Of a stretch of DNA of 30,219 bases, positions 16,254 through 24,843 are shown one piece after another. Under the pieces are notes generated by a model. The model worked only from the letters and a program-made list of their open reading frames with translations, ran no database searches and had not been told where the DNA came from. This stretch comes from Spyradenecus sp045634445 (GTDB lineage: Bacteria; Verrucomicrobiota; Kiritimatiellia; RFP12; DVOR01). Each line of letters begins with the position of its first letter. Within the stretch, counting starts at the first letter, position 1. The position numbers and the translations under genes are program-made. The stretch is taken from assembly GCA_045634445.1 (NCBI GenBank), contig JAZRAG010000119.1, forward strand, positions 1 through 30,219. The letters are read 5' to 3'.

Positions 16254-17648
16254 ATGTTTTTGAAGTTGAAACGTGTTTATCAAATTTTGCTTTATGCACT
16301 CATGCTCTGCGTGGGGGGATGGTTGTTTTATGCACCCTTGCGTGCACCGCTCCCTGCGCCGGCAGAAGCTCCGCATCTCTTGGCCGCTGCAATTGATGCC
16401 GAACACTTGTCGCTCCCAGCGTTACCGCAGGGAGCTCAAGCAAAGCTTGTTCCCTTTCATCGATGCGCAAGTGTTTTTGCGCAGTTTATTAGTGAGGAAC
16501 ATCTTTCTGGGTACCGTATTCGTACGTATCGCCTCTTTCCTGCGACGTTATCGGTTTTCTTCCTTTTACTTTTGCCTGCTTTGGGATTGAAGCGACGCGG
16601 AGGGTGTTTTGAGAGTGAGGACACGCCCTTCTGGGTGGCGCTCTTTACGTTGGCGACGCCGCCATTCTTATGTTATGGCAGTCTTTTTTCACCACTTTCC
16701 TTTCAAGCACTACTCTTCTTAATTCTCCTGGTGGCATTTCGCTCTTATGTGACGTGGCCTGGCTTTATCTCCACCTTGGTGATTTCCTTTGTGACAATCT
16801 TGGGGTTAACGATTAGTGCCAATATTCTCTGGGTACTCTTGTTGATGTTGCCCGCGATTGGCATTGGCGTGGGGTGGAGCCGCATCCAACTCTATTGGCG
16901 GTGGTCGCATGTGGCGACCTTTATAACACTCTTTGTGGCAACGTTATTGAGCGGGTGGCACTTTGGGTTTATCCAACCCCTCACGTTCCCCACAGCGTGG
17001 CCGAGTTTGGACACACTCGTGGATGTCACGCTTTCGCGATTGGTCTGGCTCACAGCGGGCGGTTTTGGCCTTGTGGCTTGGGTGGGACTCGTCCTTTGGT
17101 GTTTGCATCATCCAGATAAGGGGTGGACAAAGGTCTTTACGTTGATGTATCCCCTCTTCTTCTTGGCTTCATTTGGCTTTGAAGGCGGTGGCGAATTTAA
17201 TGTGCCGATGATTTGTCTCTCATTAATCCTCCTTGGGATGGCTTTAGCAAAACTGCCGTCACTGCGCATTCGGTGCGTAGTTGGGGGTAGTGCACTCTTG
17301 GCGCTTGCTGTCGCCATGCCGCGCTTTATCAACAATCACTTTATCCAGACTCCTGCGGATGACCAACGTCAAATCGCACATGCGTTAATGAAGGCCTGTA
17401 AGACGCCGCAAGCGTGGCGCAAGGTTGCTTTTGAGATTGAAGATCCGACGCTTTATGCAACATTGCTTTGGCCGATTCGCCAGTGTTATCTCCTGCCCAC
17501 ACACCAAGCCTATCAGGCAGAGGTATTGGTTTCGGACCACCCCCTCACGCAGTTGCAACAGCGGCGACCTTCCTCAACACTTCAGCCGCTTGTACTCTCG
17601 AAGTCTACCACTCTCCACTTGATTCAGACACCCCCTTCCAAACCTTAA
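16254..17648 (+). CDS. Polytopic membrane protein next to exosortase (possible GT-C-like)
   Basis: About 464 residues if started at the ATG at 16254; a frame-extending ATG at 16245 overlaps the promoter -10. There is no Shine-Dalgarno sequence before either. The protein has an N-terminal membrane segment (YQILLYALMLCVGGWLFY), a hydrophilic extracytoplasmic stretch of about 70 residues, then some nine further hydrophobic segments and a soluble tail of about 100 residues after AMPRFINNHF. The layout recalls membrane glycosyltransferases of the ArnT/PMT type, but the usual acidic pair in the first loop is not clear to me, so no function is assigned. It is first in the operon and ends 7 bp before the exosortase gene, which suggests a joint role in exporting or decorating surface material. 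Confidence 0.7.
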   Translation: MFLKLKRVYQILLYALMLCVGGWLFYAPLRAPLPAPAEAPHLLAAAIDAEHLSLPALPQGAQAKLVPFHRCASVFAQFISEEHLSGYRIRTYRLFPATLSVFFLLLLPALGLKRRGGCFESEDTPFWVALFTLATPPFLCYGSLFSPLSFQALLFLILLVAFRSYVTWPGFISTLVISFVTILGLTISANILWVLLLMLPAIGIGVGWSRIQLYWRWSHVATFITLFVATLLSGWHFGFIQPLTFPTAWPSLDTLVDVTLSRLVWLTAGGFGLVAWVGLVLWCLHHPDKGWTKVFTLMYPLFFLASFGFEGGGEFNVPMICLSLILLGMALAKLPSLRIRCVVGGSALLALAVAMPRFINNHFIQTPADDQRQIAHALMKACKTPQAWRKVAFEIEDPTLYATLLWPIRQCYLLPTHQAYQAEVLVSDHPLTQLQQRRPSSTLQPLVLSKSTTLHLIQTPPSKP

Positions 17649-17655
17649 AATCGTC

Positions 17656-19266
17656 ATGAAACCTATTCTTCGTCATCTCCCTTTTTTGGTCTTGGCAGCC
17701 GCCTCTGTGATGTGGTTAATGCCCGCGATTGATGGACTGCGTAGCACGATGACCGACGCCTCGCAACACATGGAGTATGTGTGGTTAGTTCCCTGCTTGA
17801 GTGCTTTGCTCCTGTGGCAACGCCGTACACAGATCCTTGAAGCGGTGCGTACACCAACGCCAGCCCCTCTTTTGGCTCTACCGCTCTTTCTTCTGGCAGG
17901 ATTCTTCCTCTTCTTTGGGTTGCGCGGTGATCAATCACGCTTCTTGCAGACGGCGGCAGTACTCCTACTCCTCGCCCTCCCACTCGCCTGTTATGGAAAA
18001 AGACTCTTTCGCGTGGTGTGGTTTCCCATTCTGCTCCTCGCCTTTGTGATGCCAGTGGGCTTTTTAGACAATTTTACGGTACCCTTACGTCGCGCGTCAG
18101 TCTCTGTGACGGCCTTTATCCTTAATGGCATTGGCATTGGCGTACGCCAAGTGGGTACGGCAATTATCTCCACGGGGACGCCGCCCTTCCAACTTGATGT
18201 TGCCGACCCCTGTAGCGGAATTCGTTCGCTCGTAGCGCTCTTTGTCGGAACAGCTGCCTATGGTGCCTTTGCTTTAACGAGCGTGAAACGCCGTTGGGTA
18301 CTCTTTCTCTCAAGCGTGCCGATTGCCTTTTTGGGCAATATTTTACGCTTACTTCTCACGGCTGGAACATGTCACTTTGTAAACCAACAAGCTGGGATGG
18401 CATTGCATGATCACGCGCTCTTTATCGTGGCGCCCTTTTACGCGCTCATTGTCTTCCAATTGACAGACTTCTTAAAAAAGCACCAAAAACCAGTTGCCCC
18501 CGCTACCCCCGAGGCAATGGTAGACACCAAACCTGTTTCACGCTTCGCCTACCTTGTTTTGATCCTTTTGGCAGGGTATTTGGTGGGATTTCGTCAATAT
18601 GCAATTCAGATGCCGCCCTTGGTCTATGAATCAGACTCTTTCTTGCAGACAACGTTCTCGCCCTTGCCCAATGCTTCGATGGCCTTTCCATGGTTCTGCC
18701 AAAATCGCACTTGCCTGATGTCGCAGAGCCTCACGGATGGGACACCTTTTCCCAAAACGTGTCCCAATTGCGGTGGTGAAGTGGGTAAGGTGTCACGCGC
18801 AGAACAGGATATTCTGCCAGCGGATACCCAGAGCCGTAAGGTAACGTATACCTTCACCAATGGTGACACCTTTACGGTAGCCCTCGTTATCGCGGGTAAG
18901 AATCGCATGTCGATTCACCGCCCCGAGCTCTGCCTCCCCTCGCAAGGTTATATCCTCAGTGAACGCCGTATTCTGAATTTGAGCGACACGCTCTCAATGG
19001 CCTCTTTCTCCTTGCGTCGCGAAGGCTATACCCGCACAAGTGGGTTTAGTTATGTCTTTTTGAACTCACGAACAGCCACTCCCTCCAATCTCCATCGCGT
19101 CTTAGGAGACAGTTGGCAACGCTCCGTGCACAATCGCATCCAACGATGGGCAATGATTACGGTCAGTTCGCCTAGCCACGATTTCCAAACCCCAGAAGGT
19201 GAGGCAGCATTGCAACGCTTTATGCAACAATTCTATCCCACCCTCTTTACCGAACCCCGCCCCTAA
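17656..19266 (+). CDS. Exosortase fused to an EpsI-like domain with an inserted zinc ribbon
   Basis: A 536-residue protein. Residues 1-280 are a multi-pass exosortase/archaeosortase with the expected catalytic triad: Cys186 in ADPCSGIRSL, Arg231 in NILRLLL and His251/253 in ALHDHALF. Exosortases cleave C-terminal sorting signals of exported proteins, in step with exopolysaccharide production. After another membrane segment (about 296-312) comes an EpsI/DUF3485-type extracytoplasmic domain with the HRPELCLPSQGY motif near 422. Between them sits C348-x4-C353-x15-C369-x2-C372, which looks like a zinc ribbon and is not a usual part of either domain. No protein with a recognisable PEP-CTERM-like tail is in the window, so substrates must be elsewhere. 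It overlaps no gene; DUF192 follows after 6 bp. Confidence 0.88.
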   Translation: MKPILRHLPFLVLAAASVMWLMPAIDGLRSTMTDASQHMEYVWLVPCLSALLLWQRRTQILEAVRTPTPAPLLALPLFLLAGFFLFFGLRGDQSRFLQTAAVLLLLALPLACYGKRLFRVVWFPILLLAFVMPVGFLDNFTVPLRRASVSVTAFILNGIGIGVRQVGTAIISTGTPPFQLDVADPCSGIRSLVALFVGTAAYGAFALTSVKRRWVLFLSSVPIAFLGNILRLLLTAGTCHFVNQQAGMALHDHALFIVAPFYALIVFQLTDFLKKHQKPVAPATPEAMVDTKPVSRFAYLVLILLAGYLVGFRQYAIQMPPLVYESDSFLQTTFSPLPNASMAFPWFCQNRTCLMSQSLTDGTPFPKTCPNCGGEVGKVSRAEQDILPADTQSRKVTYTFTNGDTFTVALVIAGKNRMSIHRPELCLPSQGYILSERRILNLSDTLSMASFSLRREGYTRTSGFSYVFLNSRTATPSNLHRVLGDSWQRSVHNRIQRWAMITVSSPSHDFQTPEGEAALQRFMQQFYPTLFTEPRP

Positions 19267-19272
19267 CCGACC

Positions 19273-19590
19273 ATGACCATCGAAGTCGCAAAAAGCCCAC
19301 TTAAACGGATGAAAGGCCTCCTTGGACGCGCCACGTTGCCTGATGGCGTGGGGATGTTGATTACACCGTGCAATGCAATTCACACGCTCTTTATGCAGTT
19401 TGCAATTGATGTGAAATTTGTGAATAAAGCTGGCGAAGTGGTGCGTACCTATCGCGATGTGCCTCCTGGCAAGTGGTGGGTGTGGGGAGGATTAAAAGCT
19501 TATGCCGTGCTTGAAACTCGCGCAGGCGATTTGACCTTTGAAACGCCTGAAGCGCTTGAACTTCTTAAAAAGGAATGCTCCCATGTCTAA
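19273..19590 (+). CDS. DUF192 family protein
   Basis: A 105-residue protein matching the DUF192 fold: KSPLKRMKGLLGR near the start, GMLITPCNAIHTLFMQFAIDVKFVN in the middle and GLKAYAVLETRAGD before the end. DUF192 proteins are small beta-rich proteins, often exported; this one has no visible signal peptide, and the family role is unknown. Its 3' end overlaps the next gene by 8 bases. It sits in the tightly packed exosortase operon. Confidence 0.82.
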   Translation: MTIEVAKSPLKRMKGLLGRATLPDGVGMLITPCNAIHTLFMQFAIDVKFVNKAGEVVRTYRDVPPGKWWVWGGLKAYAVLETRAGDLTFETPEALELLKKECSHV

Positions 19591-20278
19591 TTCCGCAACC
19601 CTTCGTCTACATTCTTATGAAAGCTTTGGCGCAGTTGATGGCCCTGGCATTCGTTTAGTGGTCTTCTTACAAGGCTGCCCGCTGCGTTGCCTCTTTTGCC
19701 ATAACCCCGACACATGGTCCACGGAAGGCGGCACCGAAGTCACCGCTGCAGAAATTGTGCAACGCGCCAAACGCATGCGCCCTTACTTCGGTAAAGATGG
19801 CGGCGGTATCACCTTTTCTGGCGGCGAACCCCTCTTGCAGGCGCCGGCACTTTTAGAGGCCATCAAAGCCCTTCATGCGGAAAACTTCCATGTCGCGATT
19901 GATACATCGGGCGCAATTGACACGCCTGCCACGCGTGCGGTATTGGATGAAGCAGACTTGATTCTTTTGGACGTGAAGAGCCCCACGGCAGAACGTTTTA
20001 AAGAAGTAACCGGCTTAGATATGGCGCCAACACTCTCCATCTTTGATTACTTAAAGTCCACGCAAAAGCCCGTTTGGATTCGTCAGGTAGTGGCGCATGG
20101 GCTTAATGACACCGAGGCCGAAAAGGCAGCCACGCGCCAGATGATTGAAGGCTTAAATGTGCAACGTATCGACCGTCTACCTTATCACGAATTGGGGTTG
20201 CACAAATATGACGCGTTGGGCATCTCCTATCGTGGTGCAATGCTCACGCCGCCCTCGCCAGAGGAATTGAAGTTATGA
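19583..20278 (+). CDS. pflA: Pyruvate formate-lyase activating enzyme (PflA-like radical SAM)
   Basis: A 231-residue radical SAM glycyl-radical activase. C32-x3-C36-x2-C39 (GCPLRCLFCHNP) binds the 4Fe-4S cluster, preceded by GAVDGPGIR, and GGGITFSGGEPLLQ follows, as in PflA. The length is close to the usual 240-250. I chose the ATG at 19583, preceded by AAAAAGGAA, not an upstream start at 19538 lying inside DUF192. The enzyme makes a glycyl radical on pyruvate formate-lyase or a relative, but no such target gene is in the window, so the substrate is inferred only. Its stop overlaps the KtrB start as ATGA. Confidence 0.9.
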   Translation: MSNSATLRLHSYESFGAVDGPGIRLVVFLQGCPLRCLFCHNPDTWSTEGGTEVTAAEIVQRAKRMRPYFGKDGGGITFSGGEPLLQAPALLEAIKALHAENFHVAIDTSGAIDTPATRAVLDEADLILLDVKSPTAERFKEVTGLDMAPTLSIFDYLKSTQKPVWIRQVVAHGLNDTEAEKAATRQMIEGLNVQRIDRLPYHELGLHKYDALGISYRGAMLTPPSPEELKL

Positions 20279-21840
20279 ATCACGGAATAGATCTCTCACC
20301 GCTTGAAAGCAAACATACCCGTCTGCGCGACACGACGGATATGGCGGCTTTGAAGTCGGGCATTTCCTTACGTCCGAAGCGACACTTTGACCCACGTAAA
20401 ATGATGGCCTTGACCTTCTTGGTCTTAATTTTCATCGGCACGTGCCTCCTTGTCACCCCGTGGGCGCAAGCCTCTGGTAAGTGGGCGTGGTTGAATGAGT
20501 CGCCAGTCTTTGCTTGGCAACCCTTCTTTAAGGCCTTACTTGACAACTTCTTTATGGCCACGTCCACAGCGTGCGTCACAGGATTGACCGTGGTGAATGT
20601 GGCCACCTACTACTCGACCTGGGGACATGCCGTCTTATTGTGTTGTATCCAACTCGGTGGTCTCAGTTTGGTTACGATTGGTACCTTGATTGTGACCATC
20701 CTCTTGGGGCGCGTTCCTGTTAGCGGCGAAGACCAGGTTATGATTAACTATGGCGCCAACTCCCTCAAGCGCGCCAATAGCTTACTGAGTCAAACCATCT
20801 GTTACGTCTTTACCTTTGAATGCATCGGCGCAGTTCTCCTCTTCTGTAGGCACTACTGGGCACATGGGTATGATTTAGGCAAAAGTATCTGGTATGCAGG
20901 GTTTCATGCTATCAGCGCCTTTTGTAATGCGGGTGTTTCCCTCTATGACAACAACCTCGTTGCGCTTCAGCATGATCCATGGTATTCGCTCATCATTGCG
21001 CTTTTAGTCACGATTGGCGGCATTGGCTTCTTAGTTTTAGCCAACCTCCTCCACTACCGTCCATGGGCAAAGGATATTCGCGATCGCGGACGCCTCACCC
21101 TGCATTCGCGTATTGTGTTGTGGGCCACCTTTTATCTCTGTATTGTGGGCGGTCTACTCTTTACGGTATTGGAATGGAATCACTCGCTCAACTTCACCGA
21201 GATTCCGCCCTTCTGGCAACCCCTTCTCAATCAAGACTGGGCAGGATGTTGGGAGTCCGTTTGCGTTGCGAGCGAACGTCTCTGCACTGGACTTTCGCAA
21301 GCGGCCATCCATCGAACTGCTGGATTTAACTTCATTGAGATGGCCGACATTACCCCGCCGTCTAACCTACTCTCCGTCTTCTTTATGTTGGTCGGTGGTT
21401 CGCCAGGCTCCATGGCAGGCGGCTTGAAGACGACGACCTTGGTGATTTTGATTCTCACCATTCGTGCCTACTTACGTGGCACACCTACCGTACATTTGAA
21501 TAAGCGTACCATTTCGGACTCCATCTGTCGTGAAGCAATGGTGATTATCTTCTATTACCTCTTGATGGTATTCACCTTCTACTTCGTACTCTTGTTGACG
21601 GAACCTGCATTGCAAGCAAAGTATGGTGACTTTGTTCTCTTCTATGAAGTTTCCTCAGCCTTTGGCACCGTGGGACTTTCACTCAATGCGACACCGCTTC
21701 TCTCGCCCATAGGAAAGGGATTGATTGCGCTCGCGATGTTCTTGGGACGTATTGGACCGATTTCGATTGCCTTCATGATGGCACGCCGCGAAATTAGCCA
21801 TCGTATTCGTTATCCAGAAGAAACCATTACGGTGGGTTAA
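20275..21840 (+). CDS. KtrB/TrkH-type potassium uptake membrane subunit
   Basis: A 521-residue K+ translocating subunit made of four M1-P-M2 repeats. The four selectivity-filter segments are seen in order: TACVTGLT near residue 99, AFCNAGVS near 214, HRTAGFN near 346 and AFGTVGLS near 462. The gating-loop-like GSPGSMAGGLKTTT is near 380. The N-terminal 40 residues are cytoplasmic and basic. KtrB-type subunits act with a cytoplasmic RCK/TrkA-N regulatory protein (KtrA), which is not found in the window. The start overlaps the pflA stop by four bases, so translation is coupled. Confidence 0.93.
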   Translation: MNHGIDLSPLESKHTRLRDTTDMAALKSGISLRPKRHFDPRKMMALTFLVLIFIGTCLLVTPWAQASGKWAWLNESPVFAWQPFFKALLDNFFMATSTACVTGLTVVNVATYYSTWGHAVLLCCIQLGGLSLVTIGTLIVTILLGRVPVSGEDQVMINYGANSLKRANSLLSQTICYVFTFECIGAVLLFCRHYWAHGYDLGKSIWYAGFHAISAFCNAGVSLYDNNLVALQHDPWYSLIIALLVTIGGIGFLVLANLLHYRPWAKDIRDRGRLTLHSRIVLWATFYLCIVGGLLFTVLEWNHSLNFTEIPPFWQPLLNQDWAGCWESVCVASERLCTGLSQAAIHRTAGFNFIEMADITPPSNLLSVFFMLVGGSPGSMAGGLKTTTLVILILTIRAYLRGTPTVHLNKRTISDSICREAMVIIFYYLLMVFTFYFVLLLTEPALQAKYGDFVLFYEVSSAFGTVGLSLNATPLLSPIGKGLIALAMFLGRIGPISIAFMMARREISHRIRYPEETITVG

Positions 21841-21843
21841 ACG

Positions 21844-22755
21844 ATGCAGAATCTTGAAGCTTGTACCCTCTGCCCACGCCAATGTCGCGTCAACCGTTTG
21901 AATCATCAGACGGGTTACTGCGGTAGTGGACTTGATACGCGCATGTTCCGATGGGGGCCACACTTTGGAGAAGAACCGCCTCTCGCGGGCACCAAAGGTA
22001 GCGGAACCCTCTTCTTCTCGCACTGCACTCTCAAGTGCATTTATTGTCAGAATGCCAAATGGAGTAATGGGGGCCGTGGCGAAGACTTGACGATTGAACA
22101 ACTCCGCGACCGTTTTCGTCAACTTGCTGAACAAGGATGCCACAATTGGAATTTGGTTTCCCCAACGCCTTGGTTACCCCAAATTGATGCTGCGGTGCGT
22201 CCTTTGCTTGATGAAGGCATTCGCCTTCCTATTGTCTACAACACCTCAAGTTACGAACGCCCCGAAACCTTGGAGCGGTACCAACACCTAATTGACATTG
22301 GCCTCGCAGACCTGCGTTATGCCTCTGCTGCAAGTGCGTATGAGGGATCGCATGCGCGAGATTACGTTGAGGCGGCACGTGCCTCGCTCTTATGGTTTTG
22401 GAATCATTTGGGGTCGCTTGAGTACGATGATGAAGGCATTGCGACGCGCGGGTTGATTGTACGCTTATTGGCCTTACCTGGGCGCACGAATGAATTGGCC
22501 GAGAATTTAATTTGGTTGCGCAATAACCTCGGTAAATCCGTGGCTGTAAGTGTAATGGCGCAGTATAACCCGGTGGGCTTGGCTGCTGTAACACCTGGGT
22601 GGAATCGTCGCATTACCCCCGAGGAATTTGAACCCATCGCAGACTTGGTGGCAGATTTAGACTTTGAAACGGGGTGGATTCAACCCTGTGAAGACGAAAC
22701 CGCAGAATGCATGCTCGGTGATGACATGGAAGCTGGCTACGGTGAAGTACGTTAA
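21844..22755 (+). CDS. PflX-like radical SAM protein
   Basis: A 303-residue radical SAM protein of the PflX group (related to pyruvate formate-lyase activating enzymes). C61-x3-C65-x2-C68 (HCTLKCIYCQN) is the cluster motif. The N-terminus has a further Cys set at C7, C10, C14 and C26 (CTLCPRQCRVNR followed by GYCG), as in this group, possibly for a second cluster. No target is known for the group. Three bases separate it from ktrB. Two activase-like enzymes in one operon are notable. Confidence 0.85.
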   Translation: MQNLEACTLCPRQCRVNRLNHQTGYCGSGLDTRMFRWGPHFGEEPPLAGTKGSGTLFFSHCTLKCIYCQNAKWSNGGRGEDLTIEQLRDRFRQLAEQGCHNWNLVSPTPWLPQIDAAVRPLLDEGIRLPIVYNTSSYERPETLERYQHLIDIGLADLRYASAASAYEGSHARDYVEAARASLLWFWNHLGSLEYDDEGIATRGLIVRLLALPGRTNELAENLIWLRNNLGKSVAVSVMAQYNPVGLAAVTPGWNRRITPEEFEPIADLVADLDFETGWIQPCEDETAECMLGDDMEAGYGEVR

Positions 22756-22780
22756 GACGAATTGATTGAGGAAAAGAACA

Positions 22781-23032
22781 ATGCCTGTTTACGATTATCG
22801 TGCAAAAGATTCAGCCTGCTCGTGTGAGCACTGCAGACTTCCCTTTGAAGTGGCGCGTCGTTTAAGCGACCCGCCATTGACCGAATGCCCCGAATGTGGC
22901 GCACCCATTGTCAAATTGATTTCCGCGCCCGCACTTGGACGTAGCAAGTCCATGTTAGATGATCGCGCAAAGGCTGCAGGATTTCATAAGTTGAAACGCG
23001 TTGACCAAGGCGCCTTTGAAAAGCTTTACTAA
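22781..23032 (+). CDS. FmdB-type zinc ribbon protein
   Basis: An 83-residue protein with two CxxC pairs in C-x-C-x2-C and CPEC (near residues 13-17 and 38-41), the arrangement of the FmdB regulatory/zinc-ribbon family. The start opens with MPVYDYRA, and a basic C-terminal tail follows. I chose the ATG at 22781; a TTG at 22766 is part of its GAGGA ribosome-binding region. Family members are small and their function is poorly known. It lies 15 bp before the mutarotase gene. Confidence 0.85.
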   Translation: MPVYDYRAKDSACSCEHCRLPFEVARRLSDPPLTECPECGAPIVKLISAPALGRSKSMLDDRAKAAGFHKLKRVDQGAFEKLY

Positions 23033-23047
23033 TTGAGGAGACAACCC

Positions 23048-23926
23048 ATGACAATTGCCCAATTAAATGCACAGTTTGGCGCTGCAGGCCGTATCGCCTT
23101 TCGCGAAGGTCCAGGTGGACATCCCATCGCAGCGCTCGTTGCGCCTCAGGGCGTGTGTGAAGTATCACTCTACGGTGGCCAAGTCTTGACCTATCGCATG
23201 CTCGGTTTCCAAGATGCGCTTTGGTTAAGCCCGCTCGCTGAATTTGACGAAGGCAAGGCAATTCGTGGCGGCATTCCGATTTGTTGGCCCTGGTTTGGCA
23301 AAGCCCCCGAAGGCATGCCTGAAGGAACACCCTCTCATGGCTTTGCGCGTCGCTCCTTGTGGCGCGTCGTACACTCTGAATATGCAGCGCGCGAAACAGT
23401 CTTGAAACTCGAACTCACCGAAGCAGATGCCACCTCTCCTGCATGGCCTTATGCCTATCGTTTAACCTTAACGATTACGTTAGGTGACTGCCTCTCTTTG
23501 GAATTGCAGACACGCAATCTTTCCGAAGAAACCATTACGTACGGTGAAGCTTTACACACCTACTTGCGCGTGGGCGATGCCCGAAATATTCAGTTGATTG
23601 GCGTTACAGAAACACCGCTTACCTTCAACGATACCGATACCCATGATGTCGTCTATCCCAAGGAAGACCTTGCCGCCGTTATTAGTGACCCGGATATGGG
23701 ACGCATTCTTGCGATTACGGCAGAAGACACATCGGCTGTTGTGGTGTGGCACCCAGCCTTGGACTGCGGACTCTCGGATGTATCGCTCGGCGGTCCGCGC
23801 CACTTCTTATGCGTTGAACCCGCCAATCCGCATCACGTCAATGGCCAAATCACCTTAGCCCCAGGCAAGGCTCATGTCATGACGATGAATCTGCAGCCTA
23901 CCCAACCCAAAGAAAAGCGTGCTTAA
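23048..23926 (+). CDS. D-hexose-6-phosphate mutarotase (YeaD family)
   Basis: A 292-residue galactose-mutarotase-fold enzyme interconverting the anomers of hexose 6-phosphates. Typical YeaD blocks are: GGQVLTYRMLGFQDALWLSP; RGGIPICWPWFG; SHGFARRSLW near residue 96 (active-site His); EALHTYL near 167; and FLCVEPANP near 255 (catalytic Glu). The start ATG at 23048 follows GAGGAGA; a TTG at 23033 is the ribosome binding site itself. It is probably co-transcribed with FmdB before it and deoC after it. Confidence 0.9.
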   Translation: MTIAQLNAQFGAAGRIAFREGPGGHPIAALVAPQGVCEVSLYGGQVLTYRMLGFQDALWLSPLAEFDEGKAIRGGIPICWPWFGKAPEGMPEGTPSHGFARRSLWRVVHSEYAARETVLKLELTEADATSPAWPYAYRLTLTITLGDCLSLELQTRNLSEETITYGEALHTYLRVGDARNIQLIGVTETPLTFNDTDTHDVVYPKEDLAAVISDPDMGRILAITAEDTSAVVVWHPALDCGLSDVSLGGPRHFLCVEPANPHHVNGQITLAPGKAHVMTMNLQPTQPKEKRA

Positions 23927-23942
23927 GTAAAGGAGTGTAACG

Positions 23943-24617
23943 ATGACAACGAAAGCCTTTTTAAAGACCTTAGACTACGCCATCTTAAAGCCTGAAGCTT
24001 CGATGCTTGATATCCACCACGCTGCAGAGCTCTGCCGTGACTTAGGCGTGGGATGCCTCTGCGTGAAGAGTTGCGATGTGAAGTTTACTGCCGAATGCTT
24101 GACTGATAGCGAAACTGTTGTAGCCGCGGTTGTTGGCTTCCCTCATGGCAACACGCTTCCTGCGTTAAAGGCCATCGAAGCTCAAATGGCCATCGCTCAT
24201 GGTGCAAAAGAGATTGATATGGTAATCAATATCTCTGCACTCACGGATGGTGACACGGAAGGTCTCGTGGATGAAATTCATGCGGTAGTGACGGCTGCAT
24301 GGCCGTGTCCTGTAAAGGTCATTCTTGAAACGGCGCTCTTGACGACTGCAGAGATTCGCAAGGGGGTAGCCTGTGCCATTAAGGCGGGTGCTGCGTTTGT
24401 AAAGACCTCCACAGGGTTTGCCGCGCATGGTGCTACACCTGAAGCCGTACAAACAATGTTGACGGCCGCCAAGGGCAAGATTAAGGTCAAAGCTTCTGGT
24501 GGTATTCGCACACGTGAAGACGCTGAAGCTTACCTTAAAATGGGGTGCGAACGCTTGGGTGTGGGTAATATTGAAGCCCTCCTTACCCCTGCCGAACGTA
24601 AAAAGCTTCTTCAGTAA
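23943..24617 (+). CDS. deoC: Deoxyribose-phosphate aldolase
   Basis: A 224-residue class I aldolase that cleaves 2-deoxyribose 5-phosphate to glyceraldehyde 3-phosphate and acetaldehyde in deoxynucleoside catabolism. The Schiff-base Lys is K154 in AFVKTSTGF. Lys183 in KVKASGGIRT and Asp92 in KEIDMVIN complete the active site, and VVGFPHG is also present. The length is typical. The ATG is preceded by AGGAG. It is the last gene of the operon and is followed by a strong terminator. Confidence 0.95.
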   Translation: MTTKAFLKTLDYAILKPEASMLDIHHAAELCRDLGVGCLCVKSCDVKFTAECLTDSETVVAAVVGFPHGNTLPALKAIEAQMAIAHGAKEIDMVINISALTDGDTEGLVDEIHAVVTAAWPCPVKVILETALLTTAEIRKGVACAIKAGAAFVKTSTGFAAHGATPEAVQTMLTAAKGKIKVKASGGIRTREDAEAYLKMGCERLGVGNIEALLTPAERKKLLQ

Positions 24618-24637
24618 TCTACTGACTCAATAACATT

Positions 24638-24668
24638 GAAAGCGCTCTTCGGGGCGCTTTCTTGTTTT
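24638..24668 (+). terminator. Intrinsic terminator with UUCG loop after deoC
   Basis: Arms GAAAGCGCTC (24638-24647) and GGGCGCTTTC (24652-24661), with one G-U pair, close on a TTCG tetraloop. TTGTTTTT follows. This ends the long plus-strand operon. Confidence 0.93.
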
Positions 24669-24787
24669 TAACTACAGAGAATACTGTTACCTAAGAAAAC
24701 ACTACTACCGATTCTAACTGTAACGACCACAGGCCTTGAATTAAGTAAAGAATTAAGACATTCACATCAATCAGCCTTCCTTAAAAC

Positions 24788-24819
24788 AAAATGCCCCCTG
24801 CGATTGCGGGAGGCATTTT
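24788..24819 (-). terminator. Intrinsic terminator of the histone-like/DksA gene
   Basis: AAAATGCC (24788-24795) pairs with GGCATTTT (24812-24819), with a partly paired interior. On the minus strand the stem is followed by TTTTGTTTT, 25 bp after the stop codon. It could also stop plus-strand read-through. The 226-bp convergent gap otherwise holds only the deoC terminator. Confidence 0.8.
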
Positions 24820-24843
24820 TGTTGAATCATCCGTAACGTGTGA

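Noticed and set aside
24691..24790. Small RNA or short gene in the deoC/histone convergent gap
   Set aside because: Only the two terminators are supported; no promoter or ribosome binding site stands out.
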